Source: Acidobacteriota bacterium (GTDB lineage: Bacteria > Acidobacteriota > Terriglobia > Bryobacterales > Bryobacteraceae). From it: a stretch of 42,262 nt of DNA. The notes below the pieces were generated by a model that did no database searches, had not been told where the DNA came from, and worked only from the letters and a program-made list of their open reading frames with translations. Below, in pieces: positions 17,603-26,628 of the stretch (positions are counted from its first letter, which is position 1; each line of letters opens with the position of its first letter). The position numbers were made by a program, and so were the translations under genes. The stretch is from the NCBI GenBank assembly GCA_947470805.1, contig CANIVU010000080.1, forward strand, positions 1 to 42,262, read 5' to 3'.

Positions 17603-18277
17603 CTACACCTCCACCCGCGTGTCTTCCACCAGGATCGCCACGCCGCTCAAACCCTTTACCCCCGCCAATTCCCTCGCCAGCAGCCCCCGCGATTCATCTT
17701 TCCGGAACCGCACATGGTAAACATGTTCACTCGCCTCCCCTTGCCGCACCTCGCGCACCGTCGCCAGCACAGACTGCCGGCAGTGCCGCTGCAACGCCTC
17801 ACCAGCCGCCTCCACCGCCCCGCCCTCCCACGGCGCCGTGTAGCGCAGTAATCCGTCGAAACTCTTCTTCGCCCCAAACGGCACATAGGCCAAGTACAAA
17901 GCCACCACCGAAAACGCCACCACCCCCACCGCGCCCAGCCCATACGCCCGGGTCCCGGTCGCAATCCCGCACACCAGCGCCGCAAACACAAACACCATGT
18001 CCCGCGGGTCCCGCAAGTTCGTCCGGAACCGAACCAGCGCCATTGCCCCTACCATCCCGATCCCAAACACCAGGTTCGTCCCAATCGTCAGCATCATCAG
18101 CGCCGTCACCACGCTGCTCATCACCAGCGTCTGCACATAGCTCTGCGAATACGACAGTCCCCGGTGCGTCCACACATACACCAATGCCAATAAATGCGAC
18201 ATCGCAAACGCAGCCAGCAGCACCGTCGCCGCCACCCGCGCATCGGCGATCGCCGCCGGAGTAAACAGGGCCGTCAT
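17603..18277 (-). CDS. DUF4956 integral membrane protein
   Basis: A 224-residue membrane protein with about four hydrophobic segments (about residues 14-36, 48-82, 94-110 and 112-132) and a soluble C-terminal half of about 85 residues. The loop MALVRFRTNLRDPRDMVFVFAALVCG is the conserved DUF4956 core (VRFRT...PRD). In other bacteria DUF4956 genes commonly sit beside VTC-domain genes. The ATG at 18277 shares one base with the VTC stop (TGATG), so upstream in-frame residues belong to the VTC gene. It is the best candidate for the membrane pore or scaffold of the complex, by analogy with the membrane part of the yeast VTC complex; that is inference. Confidence 0.87.
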   Translation of the reverse strand: MTALFTPAAIADARVAATVLLAAFAMSHLLALVYVWTHRGLSYSQSYVQTLVMSSVVTALMMLTIGTNLVFGIGMVGAMALVRFRTNLRDPRDMVFVFAALVCGIATGTRAYGLGAVGVVAFSVVALYLAYVPFGAKKSFDGLLRYTAPWEGGAVEAAGEALQRHCRQSVLATVREVRQGEASEHVYHVRFRKDESRGLLARELAGVKGLSGVAILVEDTRVEV

Positions 18278-19035
18278 CACGACGCCCCCACCAGGTCCCA
18301 TGCTGGCTCCCGGTAGAACATCCCCCGCTGCATCGCCTTCACGTACTTCGAACCGCCCCGCCGCTGCAGTCCGAACGTCAAAACCAAATCGCGCAGCCAC
18401 GCCGGCGGCGCGTCCATATACTTCACTTCCAGAATGTAGGTCGACTCGCGCTCCCCAAATCCGCTCGCCCCATCCACCGCTACCCACGCCCGCGGATCGC
18501 CCGCCAAGTCCCACTCCCGCACCGGCTGGCACAATACACTCCGGTCAAAGGTCACCCGCACATACTCATCCACCAAGCTCGAGAACGCCTGCCGCTCGTA
18601 ATAGACCAGCATTTTCGGCTCCGCCCGCAACGTCTCGGCCAACTGCAGAAACTCCCCCGTCGATGGCTTCCCCATCTCGTGAATCGCGCTCAGCCCCGTT
18701 GCCGTCACCGCCGTCCACTGCTCCGCCCGCAGCGTCGCCGATGTCTTCACGATCTGCTCCCTCACCCGCCGTTTCACTTCCAGCTTCACGGCCCCAGCGG
18801 CATCCCCATACGCCCGCGCCCGCAGTTTCAACCGGTAGGCCAATTTCTGCTGCGCATCATGGAAAAGCCGGTGCGCCCCATTGTCCAGATACAGGCTCCG
18901 AATCGCATACCAGTCCCCGCCCCGCGAATTCTCATCCGGCGCGCAGTACCGCAGCAGCCAATCCCGCATCGCCGGCAACTCCTCGGCGCGTACACGGTAT
19001 TTGGCCTCCGTTCGGGCAATGTGAATCGTTTCCAT
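18277..19035 (-). CDS. VTC-domain polyphosphate polymerase
   Basis: A 252-residue VTC (CYTH-like tunnel) domain. In yeast Vtc4 this fold makes polyphosphate from ATP. Charged residues expected along the tunnel are present: Lys12 (EAKYRV), Arg72/Arg74 (LKLRARAY), Lys84/Lys88 (KLEVKRR), Arg148 (YYERQAF), Arg160 and Arg165 (VRVTFDR), Glu203/Lys205 (ILEVKYMDAP) and Lys230/Lys233 (SKYVKAM). There is no SPX domain and no membrane segment, so it is cytoplasmic and presumably docks on DUF4956. I choose the ATG at 19035: AGGG lies six bases upstream and the ATG at 19059 falls inside the likely -10 box. It is the first gene of the four-gene operon. Confidence 0.88.
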   Translation of the reverse strand: METIHIARTEAKYRVRAEELPAMRDWLLRYCAPDENSRGGDWYAIRSLYLDNGAHRLFHDAQQKLAYRLKLRARAYGDAAGAVKLEVKRRVREQIVKTSATLRAEQWTAVTATGLSAIHEMGKPSTGEFLQLAETLRAEPKMLVYYERQAFSSLVDEYVRVTFDRSVLCQPVREWDLAGDPRAWVAVDGASGFGERESTYILEVKYMDAPPAWLRDLVLTFGLQRRGGSKYVKAMQRGMFYREPAWDLVGAS

Positions 19036-19057
19036 CCTGGACCCTGTCGTTGGAAGC

Positions 19058-19096
19058 ATTATTGTTGAAACTCGATTTGTAACAATCTCGTTTCAA
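19058..19096 (-). promoter_or_regulatory. Promoter and nested inverted repeats upstream of the VTC operon
   Basis: On the minus strand a -35 TTGTTA (19085-19080) and -10 AATAAT (19063-19058) are separated by 16 bases, placing the transcript start about 15 bases before the VTC ATG. Two inverted repeats overlap this promoter: ATTGTT/AACAAT (19061-19066 and 19081-19086) and TTGAAAC/GTTTCAA (19065-19071 and 19090-19096). A repressor or regulator binding here would cover the promoter. The repeats do not obviously match a Pho box. Confidence 0.5.
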
Positions 19097-19188
19097 ACTC
19101 AATGCAAAGAAGTGTAAAGCCGGGTCTCCAAAGCCCCGCTACTACCCTCATCGGTCAGGAGGAACGCTCAGTGCCTATTTATTTCCCA

Positions 19189-20082
19189 TTACCCCTTCAC
19201 CCCCAACACCCGCAGCCCGTTCTCCCAGAAAATCTTCCGCGTCACCGACGCATGCGGACTCAGCCGCCGGATCGTCTCAATCTGCTTCGCCCCGCTGCAC
19301 CGATCCCCCTCGCCCACCGGATCGTTGCAATCGCTCCCGTAAATCAACTTATTCTGATGACGCTCCAGGAACCCCCGCGCATGCTCCTCGTCCCGTAACA
19401 ACGCATTCAACCCCGACCCCGCCGACATGTCCCCATACATATTCGGATAGTCCCTCAAATACTGGTCCGTAATCCCGCCCGGCGTCACCCGAGTCCGCGG
19501 ATACAGCACCTCCTGCTGCAAATCCTTGTCAATATTCCCCCACCAGGTCTGCGCATGCCCAATGAAATTCACCGTCGGATATTTCTCCAAAATCCGGTAA
19601 AACCGCTGAAACGCGATGTTGTAAGTATTGTGCTCAAAGTGGAGTAACACCGGAACTTTATAATCCCGCGCAATCTGGGCGATAAGGTGCACATGCGCGC
19701 CGTCGGAGTCGACAGGAAACTTCTGCTCCCCAATCCCGATCGCACCCAGCTTCAAATACTTCTCAATCACCGCCTTGGTCCGGTCCGGCGCCGGCCCCTC
19801 ATTGGCAAACATCACGAACTTCCCTGGAAACTTCTTCACCAGGTTCAGGCAAACATCGTTCCCGCCCGCCCCCGCCGCCAGGCCATACCGCGCACCCGCC
19901 GGCAGCAACACGGTCTTGAAAACCCCCATCTTCTCCTGATGCGCAATCATCTCGGCGTCCGTTCGCCCGGAGTACGGCGAATGCTGGTGCAGATCCAGGA
20001 TCCGCTCCTGGGGAGTCTGGGCGGAAACGGCCGCAGCCATCCCCGATAGCAAAACTGTGCGGCGTGTGAAGTCCGTAGGCAT
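19189..20082 (-). CDS. Exported amidohydrolase (metal-dependent TIM-barrel hydrolase)
   Basis: A 297-residue Amidohydro_2-type protein. Visible metal-site elements are HxH in LDLHQHSPYSG, His in VLLHFEHN, His in NFIGHAQTWWG and Asp in IYGSDCND. The N-terminus TRRTVLLSGMAAAVSAQ looks like a twin-arginine or Sec leader, so the enzyme is probably periplasmic. The start is the ATG at 20082; upstream in-frame residues have no family character and no clear ribosome site is present. The family hydrolyses or decarboxylates many ring compounds and lactones; the substrate here is unknown. It is read towards the VTC operon but is separated from it by the VTC promoter. Confidence 0.82.
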   Translation of the reverse strand: MPTDFTRRTVLLSGMAAAVSAQTPQERILDLHQHSPYSGRTDAEMIAHQEKMGVFKTVLLPAGARYGLAAGAGGNDVCLNLVKKFPGKFVMFANEGPAPDRTKAVIEKYLKLGAIGIGEQKFPVDSDGAHVHLIAQIARDYKVPVLLHFEHNTYNIAFQRFYRILEKYPTVNFIGHAQTWWGNIDKDLQQEVLYPRTRVTPGGITDQYLRDYPNMYGDMSAGSGLNALLRDEEHARGFLERHQNKLIYGSDCNDPVGEGDRCSGAKQIETIRRLSPHASVTRKIFWENGLRVLGVKG

Positions 20083-20114
20083 CAGAAATACGATACCGTG
20101 AGAAAAGGTCAAAC

Positions 20115-21272
20115 GTGAGCAGTCCCGTCGAGACATTGCCGGCAACCCCGGCGCCGCCCAGCAAAACATCGCGCGCCGAACGCCTGGGATTCATCGATTG
20201 GACCCGTGGCGCCGCCACCCTCGTCATGCTCCAGGGCCACGTCTGGGAGAGCTTCACCCACAAGGATCTCCGCGATACCGGCGTCTACATGATGTCCCAA
20301 TTCCCCGGTGGCGTCGCCCCGGCGGTCTTCCTCTTCCTTTCCGGCGTCACGCTCGCCTTCCTCATCGATAGCCGCCAACAGAAAGGCGCCAGCCCCGGCG
20401 GCCGCAGCTACGCCGCCCTGAAAAGAGCCGCCTTCCTCGGCTCTCTCGCCATCCTCTTCCGCCTCCAGATGTTCGCCTTCTACTGGCCCAATTCGCCCTG
20501 GCGCGACATTCTCCGTGTCGACATTCTCAACTGCATGGCCGCCGCCTGCGTCATGCTCGCCCCCATTTCCGCCTTCGGCCGCCTCGGCCGTATCCGCGGC
20601 GCCATGGCTGTGGCCGCCATCATCGCCTTCGGCGCGCCCTTCATGAGCGATTGGAAGGCCGACGCTCCCGAAAGCCTAATGCGTATGTACCTCGCCCCCG
20701 ACTACGGCGCCTTCGCCCTTTTCCCCTGGGGCACCTTCGTCGCCTTCGGCATGGCCTGCGGGACCGTGTTCCGCTGCGTCTCCGAAGAAGGGCGTGAAGA
20801 CTTAATGCAGTGGGCCGGTTGGGCCGGCTTCGCCCTCGCCTTCGCCGGCCAGTACGTGTCCAATCTCCCCTACAACATCTACGCCCACAGCGAGTTCTGG
20901 CTCGATAGCCCGTGCCTCACACTCATCAAGGTCGGCGTCATTCTCATGGTCTGCGCCTTCGGTTTCTTCTGGAACCAGTGGATCCCCCGTATCCGCGCCG
21001 GCGCTGGCCTCGGCCCGCGCTTCAGCATCCCCCGCCAGCTCGGCCAAACGTCGCTGCTCATCTACTGGGTCCACATCGAACTGGTCTACGGCCGCTGGGC
21101 CGAACCGTACAAACAGAAGACTCCGCTCGGCGAAACCGCCCTCTGGGCCCTCGCCGTCATCACCGTCATGCTCGCCCTGTCAGTCGCCAAAACGAAGTTC
21201 GTCACCAGCCAGGCCTATCTCGACAACCGCGCCAAACTCCTCGGCCGCCTCCCCTGGTTCGCCATTCGCTAA
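20115..21272 (+). CDS. DUF1624/heparan-alpha-glucosaminide acetyltransferase-like membrane protein
   Basis: A 385-residue polytopic membrane protein starting with GTG, preceded by AAAAGGT. The opening RLGFIDWTRGAATLVMLQGHVWESF and PGGVAPAVFLFLSGVTLAFLIDSR match the DUF1624/HGSNAT acyltransferase family: a first helix with Asp-Trp-x-Arg-Gly and then a helix with FLSG. Several further hydrophobic segments follow, and the last soluble tail is basic. Such proteins transfer acyl groups to sugars or amino sugars at the membrane. It diverges from the amidohydrolase gene with about 30 bases between the two starts. The substrate is unknown. Confidence 0.75.
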   Translation: MSSPVETLPATPAPPSKTSRAERLGFIDWTRGAATLVMLQGHVWESFTHKDLRDTGVYMMSQFPGGVAPAVFLFLSGVTLAFLIDSRQQKGASPGGRSYAALKRAAFLGSLAILFRLQMFAFYWPNSPWRDILRVDILNCMAAACVMLAPISAFGRLGRIRGAMAVAAIIAFGAPFMSDWKADAPESLMRMYLAPDYGAFALFPWGTFVAFGMACGTVFRCVSEEGREDLMQWAGWAGFALAFAGQYVSNLPYNIYAHSEFWLDSPCLTLIKVGVILMVCAFGFFWNQWIPRIRAGAGLGPRFSIPRQLGQTSLLIYWVHIELVYGRWAEPYKQKTPLGETALWALAVITVMLALSVAKTKFVTSQAYLDNRAKLLGRLPWFAIR

Positions 21273-21329
21273 CCCCTTTTCCACAGAGCCGTGCTACCGA
21301 AAAATCGGGTACCCGGAAAAAGCCGCCCC

Positions 21330-21764
21330 CTAAGAATTCCCCGCCCGCATCCGCTCCGTCCGCCACGCCTCCGTCAATGGGCCATAAAACCCCCAGCCAC
21401 CCAATCGCGCCACCGCCACCACACCAACCGCAGCCAAAACTAAATTCCGCATCCCCAACCATAGCCCCGCCAAAACCGCCACCGGCCCCAAAAACGCCAC
21501 GGCCGTAAACAGCACCCGCCACCCCGCTACCACCGCCCCATCAATCGCCAGAACCAATAACCCCATACACCCAACCTCCAACACCACCGCCCACCCAAAT
21601 CCCATCCCCGCGCCCGTCAACACCACCCCCCGCAGCAAACACAACACCACCAGCAACAACGCCGCCGGCTGCCCATCCCGGCCGTTATGTGCCCCAATCG
21701 TAAACGTAGCCGGCCACAACGCTCCCGTCAACAACACCGCCACCACCAACAAAAAATGACGCAT
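21330..21764 (-). CDS. Small hypothetical membrane protein
   Basis: A 144-residue protein, almost entirely hydrophobic, with about four membrane segments separated by short polar turns (for example THE loop TIGAHNGRDGQP and the C-terminal GPLTEAWRTERMRAGNS). I do not recognise a family. The ATG at 21764 is chosen; a TTG three codons upstream is possible. Codon use is in line with the area, though the + strand is extremely C-rich here. It is convergent with the DUF1624 gene and divergent from the phosphohexomutase gene. Confidence 0.6.
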   Translation of the reverse strand: MRHFLLVVAVLLTGALWPATFTIGAHNGRDGQPAALLLVVLCLLRGVVLTGAGMGFGWAVVLEVGCMGLLVLAIDGAVVAGWRVLFTAVAFLGPVAVLAGLWLGMRNLVLAAVGVVAVARLGGWGFYGPLTEAWRTERMRAGNS

Positions 21765-21817
21765 ACCTAACAAGGCGCAACCCGCCCCCCAATCTGATCA
21801 GTGCGAAAATACTGAGT

Positions 21818-23347
21818 GTGACCCTGCTCTCCTCCCTCACCTACGCGCCCGTCGTCCTGAAATTCGGAACCTCCGGCCGCCGCGGAGAAATCATCCACCT
21901 TACCCCTCTCGAAATCTACTTAAACGTTCGGGCCGAAATCGAATACCTCCTCGCCCTGCCTGTCCAGGAAGGCGGTATCGCCAAAGGCGACGATTTCTAC
22001 TTCGCCCTCGACCTCCGTCCCTCTTCCCCCACCCTCGCCCTCGCCGCCGTCCAGGCCCTCCGCGACACCGGCATGAACCCCGTCCACTGCGGCGCCATCC
22101 CAACTCCAGCCCTTACATACTTCGCCCTCCAACGCCAAAAAGGCTCCCTCATGGTCACCGGCAGCCACATCCCCTTCAACCGCAACGGCTACAAGCTGAA
22201 CACCTCCCAGGGCGAACTCCTCAAACACCACGAAGGCCCCATCAACGCCCAGGTCGCTAAAGTCCGCGAAGAACTCTACTCGCAACCCGCCGCCGAATCA
22301 AAGTTCAACACCCAGGGCCACTTCAAAACAGAACCCGCCTCCCTCCCAGAACCCACCGCCGACGCCGCCAACGCCTACCTCGACCGCTACATCGCCTTCT
22401 TCGCCGGCAAATCCCTCAATGGCCGAAAAGTCCTCGTCTACCAGCACTCCGCCGTCGGCCGCGACTTACTCGTCGACTTACTAATCAAATTAGGCGCCCA
22501 AGTTACTCCCGCCGGCCGCAGCGACGTCTTCGTCCCCATCGACACCGAAAACATCGAAGCCGCCCAGCTCGAAGCCATCCAAGCCCTCGTCACCGAACCC
22601 TACTTGGCCGTTGCCTCCATCGACGGCGACTCCGACCGCCCGCTCCTCCTCGGCGTCGACGAAAACCAACAGGTCCGCTTCTTCGGCGGCGACCTCCTCG
22701 GCATGATCGTCGCCCAATACCTCCAAGCCGACGCCGTCGTCGTCCCCATTAGTTGCAACGACGCCATCGACCGCGGCCCTCTCGCCCAAGTCACCGAACC
22801 CAAAACCAAAATCGGCTCCCCCTTCGTCATCGCCGGCATGGACGCCGCCCGCTCCAGGGGCAAAAAAGTGGTCTGCGGCTGGGAAGCCAACGGAGGATTC
22901 CTCCTCGGTTCCGACATCGGCAACCTGAAAGCCCTCGCCACCCGCGACGCGTTTCTCCCGCTCCTCTGTGCCCTCTTCGCCGCCGGCAACGAACCCCTCG
23001 CCGCCCAGTTTGACCGCCTTCCCGCCCGTTACTCCAAAGCCGCGCTTCTCAAAGAGTTCCCCCGCCCCACCAGCATGAAAATCCTCGAAGTCCTCCACCC
23101 CGGCACCATCGAGCGGTTCTTCAATGCCTCCCACGGCTTCACCGCATTGAGCAAAATCGACACCACCGACGGCGTCCGCATGATATTCTCCAACGGCGAC
23201 GTCGCCCACATCCGCCCCTCCGGCAACGCCGACGAACTGCGAATCTACGCCGTCGCCGACACCCAAACCCGCGCCGACGCCATCACCGAAGCCGGCGTCG
23301 CCCCCGACGGCATCCTCCGCCAACTTGAGAAGTACGTGACACAATGA
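21818..23347 (+). CDS. Phosphoglucomutase/phosphomannomutase family protein
   Basis: A 509-residue alpha-D-phosphohexomutase. The N-terminal signature KFGTSGRRGEI is present, the phospho-serine is Ser116 in VTGSHIPFNRNGYK, the metal-binding loop is SIDGDSDRPLLL and the sugar-binding loop is CGWEANGGFLLG. The C-terminal phosphate-binding part is FSNGDVAHIRPSGNADELRIY. It interconverts hexose 1- and 6-phosphates in the cytoplasm. The active-site stretch TGSHIP differs from the usual TASHNP. The start is GTG at 21818 with only weak ribosome-site signal. Its TGA overlaps the ATG of the next gene (ATGA). Confidence 0.92.
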   Translation: MTLLSSLTYAPVVLKFGTSGRRGEIIHLTPLEIYLNVRAEIEYLLALPVQEGGIAKGDDFYFALDLRPSSPTLALAAVQALRDTGMNPVHCGAIPTPALTYFALQRQKGSLMVTGSHIPFNRNGYKLNTSQGELLKHHEGPINAQVAKVREELYSQPAAESKFNTQGHFKTEPASLPEPTADAANAYLDRYIAFFAGKSLNGRKVLVYQHSAVGRDLLVDLLIKLGAQVTPAGRSDVFVPIDTENIEAAQLEAIQALVTEPYLAVASIDGDSDRPLLLGVDENQQVRFFGGDLLGMIVAQYLQADAVVVPISCNDAIDRGPLAQVTEPKTKIGSPFVIAGMDAARSRGKKVVCGWEANGGFLLGSDIGNLKALATRDAFLPLLCALFAAGNEPLAAQFDRLPARYSKAALLKEFPRPTSMKILEVLHPGTIERFFNASHGFTALSKIDTTDGVRMIFSNGDVAHIRPSGNADELRIYAVADTQTRADAITEAGVAPDGILRQLEKYVTQ

Positions 23348-23726
23348 CACCCACCCCGTCCGAACTGATCACCAACCGCATCGCCGAACTTGCCGGCTGG
23401 CGCGGCGCCGCCCTCGCCCGCGTCCGCGAACTCATCCACGAAGCCGACCCGAAGTGGAGGAAGAGTGGAAGTGGATGGGCACCCCCGTCTGGTCCCATGC
23501 AGGCATCCTCTGTACCGGCGAGCACTACAAGAAGGTGGTCAAGCTGACGTTCCACAAAGGCGCCTCTCTCCCCGACCCTGCTGGCTTGTTCAACGCCAGC
23601 CTCGAAGGCAACGTCCGCCGCGCCATCGACATCCCTGAAGGCGCGGAAATCGACCCCGCCGCATTCAGGGCACTCATCCACGCAGCCATCGCACTCAACC
23701 AAACAAAGCCAACCCGCAATCGCTGA
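23344..23726 (+). pseudogene. DUF1801-family gene with a one-base frameshift
   Basis: The first frame (from the ATG at 23344) encodes MTPTPSELITNRIAELAGWR up to LIHEADPK and then goes out of register. From 23454 the next frame continues the family sequence VEEEWKWMGTPVWSHAGI, then CTGEHYKKVVKLTFHKGASL and PAGLFNASLEGNVRRAIDI, ending at 23726. Restoring one G in the AAGTGG at 23452-23457 would join them as ADPKVEEEWKW, which is what DUF1801 proteins have at this point. It is therefore one gene broken by a single deletion, or a sequencing error. The start overlaps the stop of the phosphohexomutase gene. DUF1801 proteins are small iron-transport/FdhC-like or YdhG-like cytoplasmic proteins of unclear function. 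Confidence 0.85.
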
Positions 23727-23754
23727 TCGTCATGGCGGATGGCTTAGAAAGCGC

Positions 23755-24453
23755 CTACGCGGAAGCAGCGGCACGGAGGGCGCGGGCTTCAGCCAGAAGA
23801 TTGGCGGCGGCCTGATCGACAGTCGGGGTGGCGGGGGCAGTGTTGGGGTCCCCGAGGCCGGCGTCGCGGTAGTGGCGGAGACGGTCCTGGATAAGGTCGC
23901 GGATCTGTTCGGCGTTGTCCACGCCGGCGAAGCAGGCGATATGGGAACTCGCAATCTGTTCGCCCTTGGGGCCGGTGCTGCCGCCGCCGGCGCTGGCTAC
24001 TTCCAGATCGGCCAGGCCCAGGAACTTCTGGAGCGGGCCGGAGGTGATGCGGATGTCCTGAATGTTGGCAAAGGTCATGGTCAGTTCCTCCACGCTCCAG
24101 ATGCCGGCGCGGATGCGGAGACTGCGGTCCGTGACGATGTACCAGCGCTGTTCGTAGTTCAGGCGCTGCATCAGATACGAGAAAGGAAGAAGGAGAACGA
24201 GCCACGCGAAGAAGAGGACTTCACCGGCAAGGATCAGGGCGCGTGCGAGTGGAGGCAACTTATGAAGGCCCATGACGAAGAGCGCGCTGAGAAGGAGCGG
24301 CACCATGGATCCGAACCAGCTGAAGACCCAGACTACGAGGCGCCAGCGGTAGTAGTTGGCGCCCGCGCGGAAGATCTTTATGGAGTCCGGGGAGCCTTCA
24401 GGCGGGGCCGGTTCATGGGGGACGCGGAGCCATTTAAGCAGCAGACGACTCAT
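23755..24453 (-). CDS. PH-domain (bPH2, YdbS-like) membrane protein
   Basis: A 232-residue protein with two membrane helices (about residues 38-62 and 68-92) followed by a bacterial PH domain: WYIVTDRSLRIRAGIWSVEELTMTFANIQDIRITSGPLQKFLGLADLEVASAGG. The NIQDI and GLADLEV wording is typical of bPH2/YdbS. The C-terminal 40 residues are Ala-rich. It overlaps the upstream PH gene by four bases (ATGA), so the two should be made together, as YdbS/YdbT pairs are. It is the last gene of a leftward seven-gene run that begins at 33147. The role is unknown. Confidence 0.85.
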   Translation of the reverse strand: MSRLLLKWLRVPHEPAPPEGSPDSIKIFRAGANYYRWRLVVWVFSWFGSMVPLLLSALFVMGLHKLPPLARALILAGEVLFFAWLVLLLPFSYLMQRLNYEQRWYIVTDRSLRIRAGIWSVEELTMTFANIQDIRITSGPLQKFLGLADLEVASAGGGSTGPKGEQIASSHIACFAGVDNAEQIRDLIQDRLRHYRDAGLGDPNTAPATPTVDQAAANLLAEARALRAAASA

Positions 24454-24935
24454 GCGCGCTTCTCCAGGGCGAGGCGGACGGTCTTCAGTTCGGCGGCGAC
24501 TTCCAGGAGGACGGTGGTGAGGGTATCGGCCTGCTTATGATCCGTCGCGCCATGCATGCGGGAATAGAGGTAATCGCGCATGGCTTCCGGGTCGGCTAGG
24601 CCTTCGAGGGTCATGACGGAGGACGATGAGCCGCTGGCGGTTTGGATTTCGATACGGGCCAACCCGAGGGCGCGCTCGATGGCGTTGGAGCGGAGATGAA
24701 TGTCCTGAATGCGGGCGTAGTTGAGCAGGACTTCGTTGCGGAAGAGGATACCCCAGCTCATGCGAAGGCCTTCGGCGCCGAAGTCGTAGCGCATGGTGTG
24801 GAAGCGGAAGTAGAGCACCAGCGCCGTCACCGGGAAGGCGACCGTGGTGGCGGCCGCCTTCAGGAGGTAGTAGGTCCAGAGAGGATCGATGGGCCGTTTG
24901 ATGGCGGCGATGCTGGCGGGGACGGGCTGGGTCAT
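24450..24935 (-). CDS. Second PH-domain (bPH2) membrane protein
   Basis: A 161-residue protein with one hydrophobic hairpin (about residues 20-42) and a PH domain with the same key phrases as its neighbour (NYARIQDIHLRSNAIERALGLARIEIQTASG). The C-terminal helix region (LTTVLLEVAAELKTVRLALEKRA) may form a coiled coil. It begins four bases after the esterase stop and overlaps the next PH gene by four bases. Partner subunits of one membrane complex are likely; function is unknown. Confidence 0.83.
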   Translation of the reverse strand: MTQPVPASIAAIKRPIDPLWTYYLLKAAATTVAFPVTALVLYFRFHTMRYDFGAEGLRMSWGILFRNEVLLNYARIQDIHLRSNAIERALGLARIEIQTASGSSSSVMTLEGLADPEAMRDYLYSRMHGATDHKQADTLTTVLLEVAAELKTVRLALEKRA

Positions 24936-24939
24936 GGGG

Positions 24940-26079
<1,140 letters not shown>

Positions 26080-26628
26080 TTACCGCAGCGGAACGCGGAG
26101 CGGGATGCGATAGAAGACGGATTGATTGTCGCCCAGGAGTTCGATGAGAAGTGTCATGCGGCGGGGGGAGAGCCAGGCGTTGCGGAGGCGGGGCGGATCG
26201 TAGATGAAGCCGTTCTCGGCGGGAGTCGCGGAGACCGTGCGGTGGAGGGTCCAAAGGAGGCGGTTGGATTCGTCGTAGAGGAGCAGTTTAGCGGGGACCC
26301 GGGGGAAGTCGAGCTTTGAGTCCCTGCCCTGTTCGGCCCAGGCGGCAAGCGCCTTTTGGAGATCGGCGGTGGGGCCGGGAGGCATATCGAGCGCGAGGTG
26401 GAGCGTGGGGGTGTGGCCGGGTTGGACGGGGCGTTTAGAGACGCGGTAGGGGCGGGTGCCGGGATCCCAGGCGAGGAATGTCGGGCGATCGGGCGGTTCC
26501 TTTTGGAAGACCGCCGTTTCGCCGCTCCAGCCGTGGAAGGAGAGGTCCTTGGCGGGGAGCGCCGCGGGGGGTTGGGCGCCGAGGGTGCAGGCGAGGAGGG
26601 CGACTAGAGTTGGAACTTTTCGACCCAT
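26080..26628 (-). CDS. Hypothetical secreted protein
   Basis: A 182-residue protein with a plausible signal peptide (MGRKVPTLVALLACTLGAQ). The mature part is beta-rich and Pro-rich, with no motif I recognise (TFLAWDPGTRPYRVSKRPVQ; LLYDESNRLLWTLHRTVSA; MTLLIELLGDNQSVFYRIPLR). The start lies 25 bases inside the end of the murein-hydrolase gene, and the stop is nine bases before the esterase, so it is embedded in the operon. It could be a periplasmic partner or immunity protein of the upstream hydrolase; that is only a guess from position and from its being exported. Confidence 0.65.
   Translation of the reverse strand: MGRKVPTLVALLACTLGAQPPAALPAKDLSFHGWSGETAVFQKEPPDRPTFLAWDPGTRPYRVSKRPVQPGHTPTLHLALDMPPGPTADLQKALAAWAEQGRDSKLDFPRVPAKLLLYDESNRLLWTLHRTVSATPAENGFIYDPPRLRNAWLSPRRMTLLIELLGDNQSVFYRIPLRVPLR

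Noticed and set aside
19102-19398. Small + strand frame with an AGGAGG eight bases before an internal GTG (19171).
   Set aside because: Most of it is antisense to the amidohydrolase, it is Pro/Arg-rich and lacks any family signal; the AGGAGG is likely chance.
23727-23754. Replication origin at the composition switch.
   Set aside because: The gap between genes is only 28 bases, no DnaA-box cluster is visible and neither dnaA, dnaN nor other origin neighbours are present.
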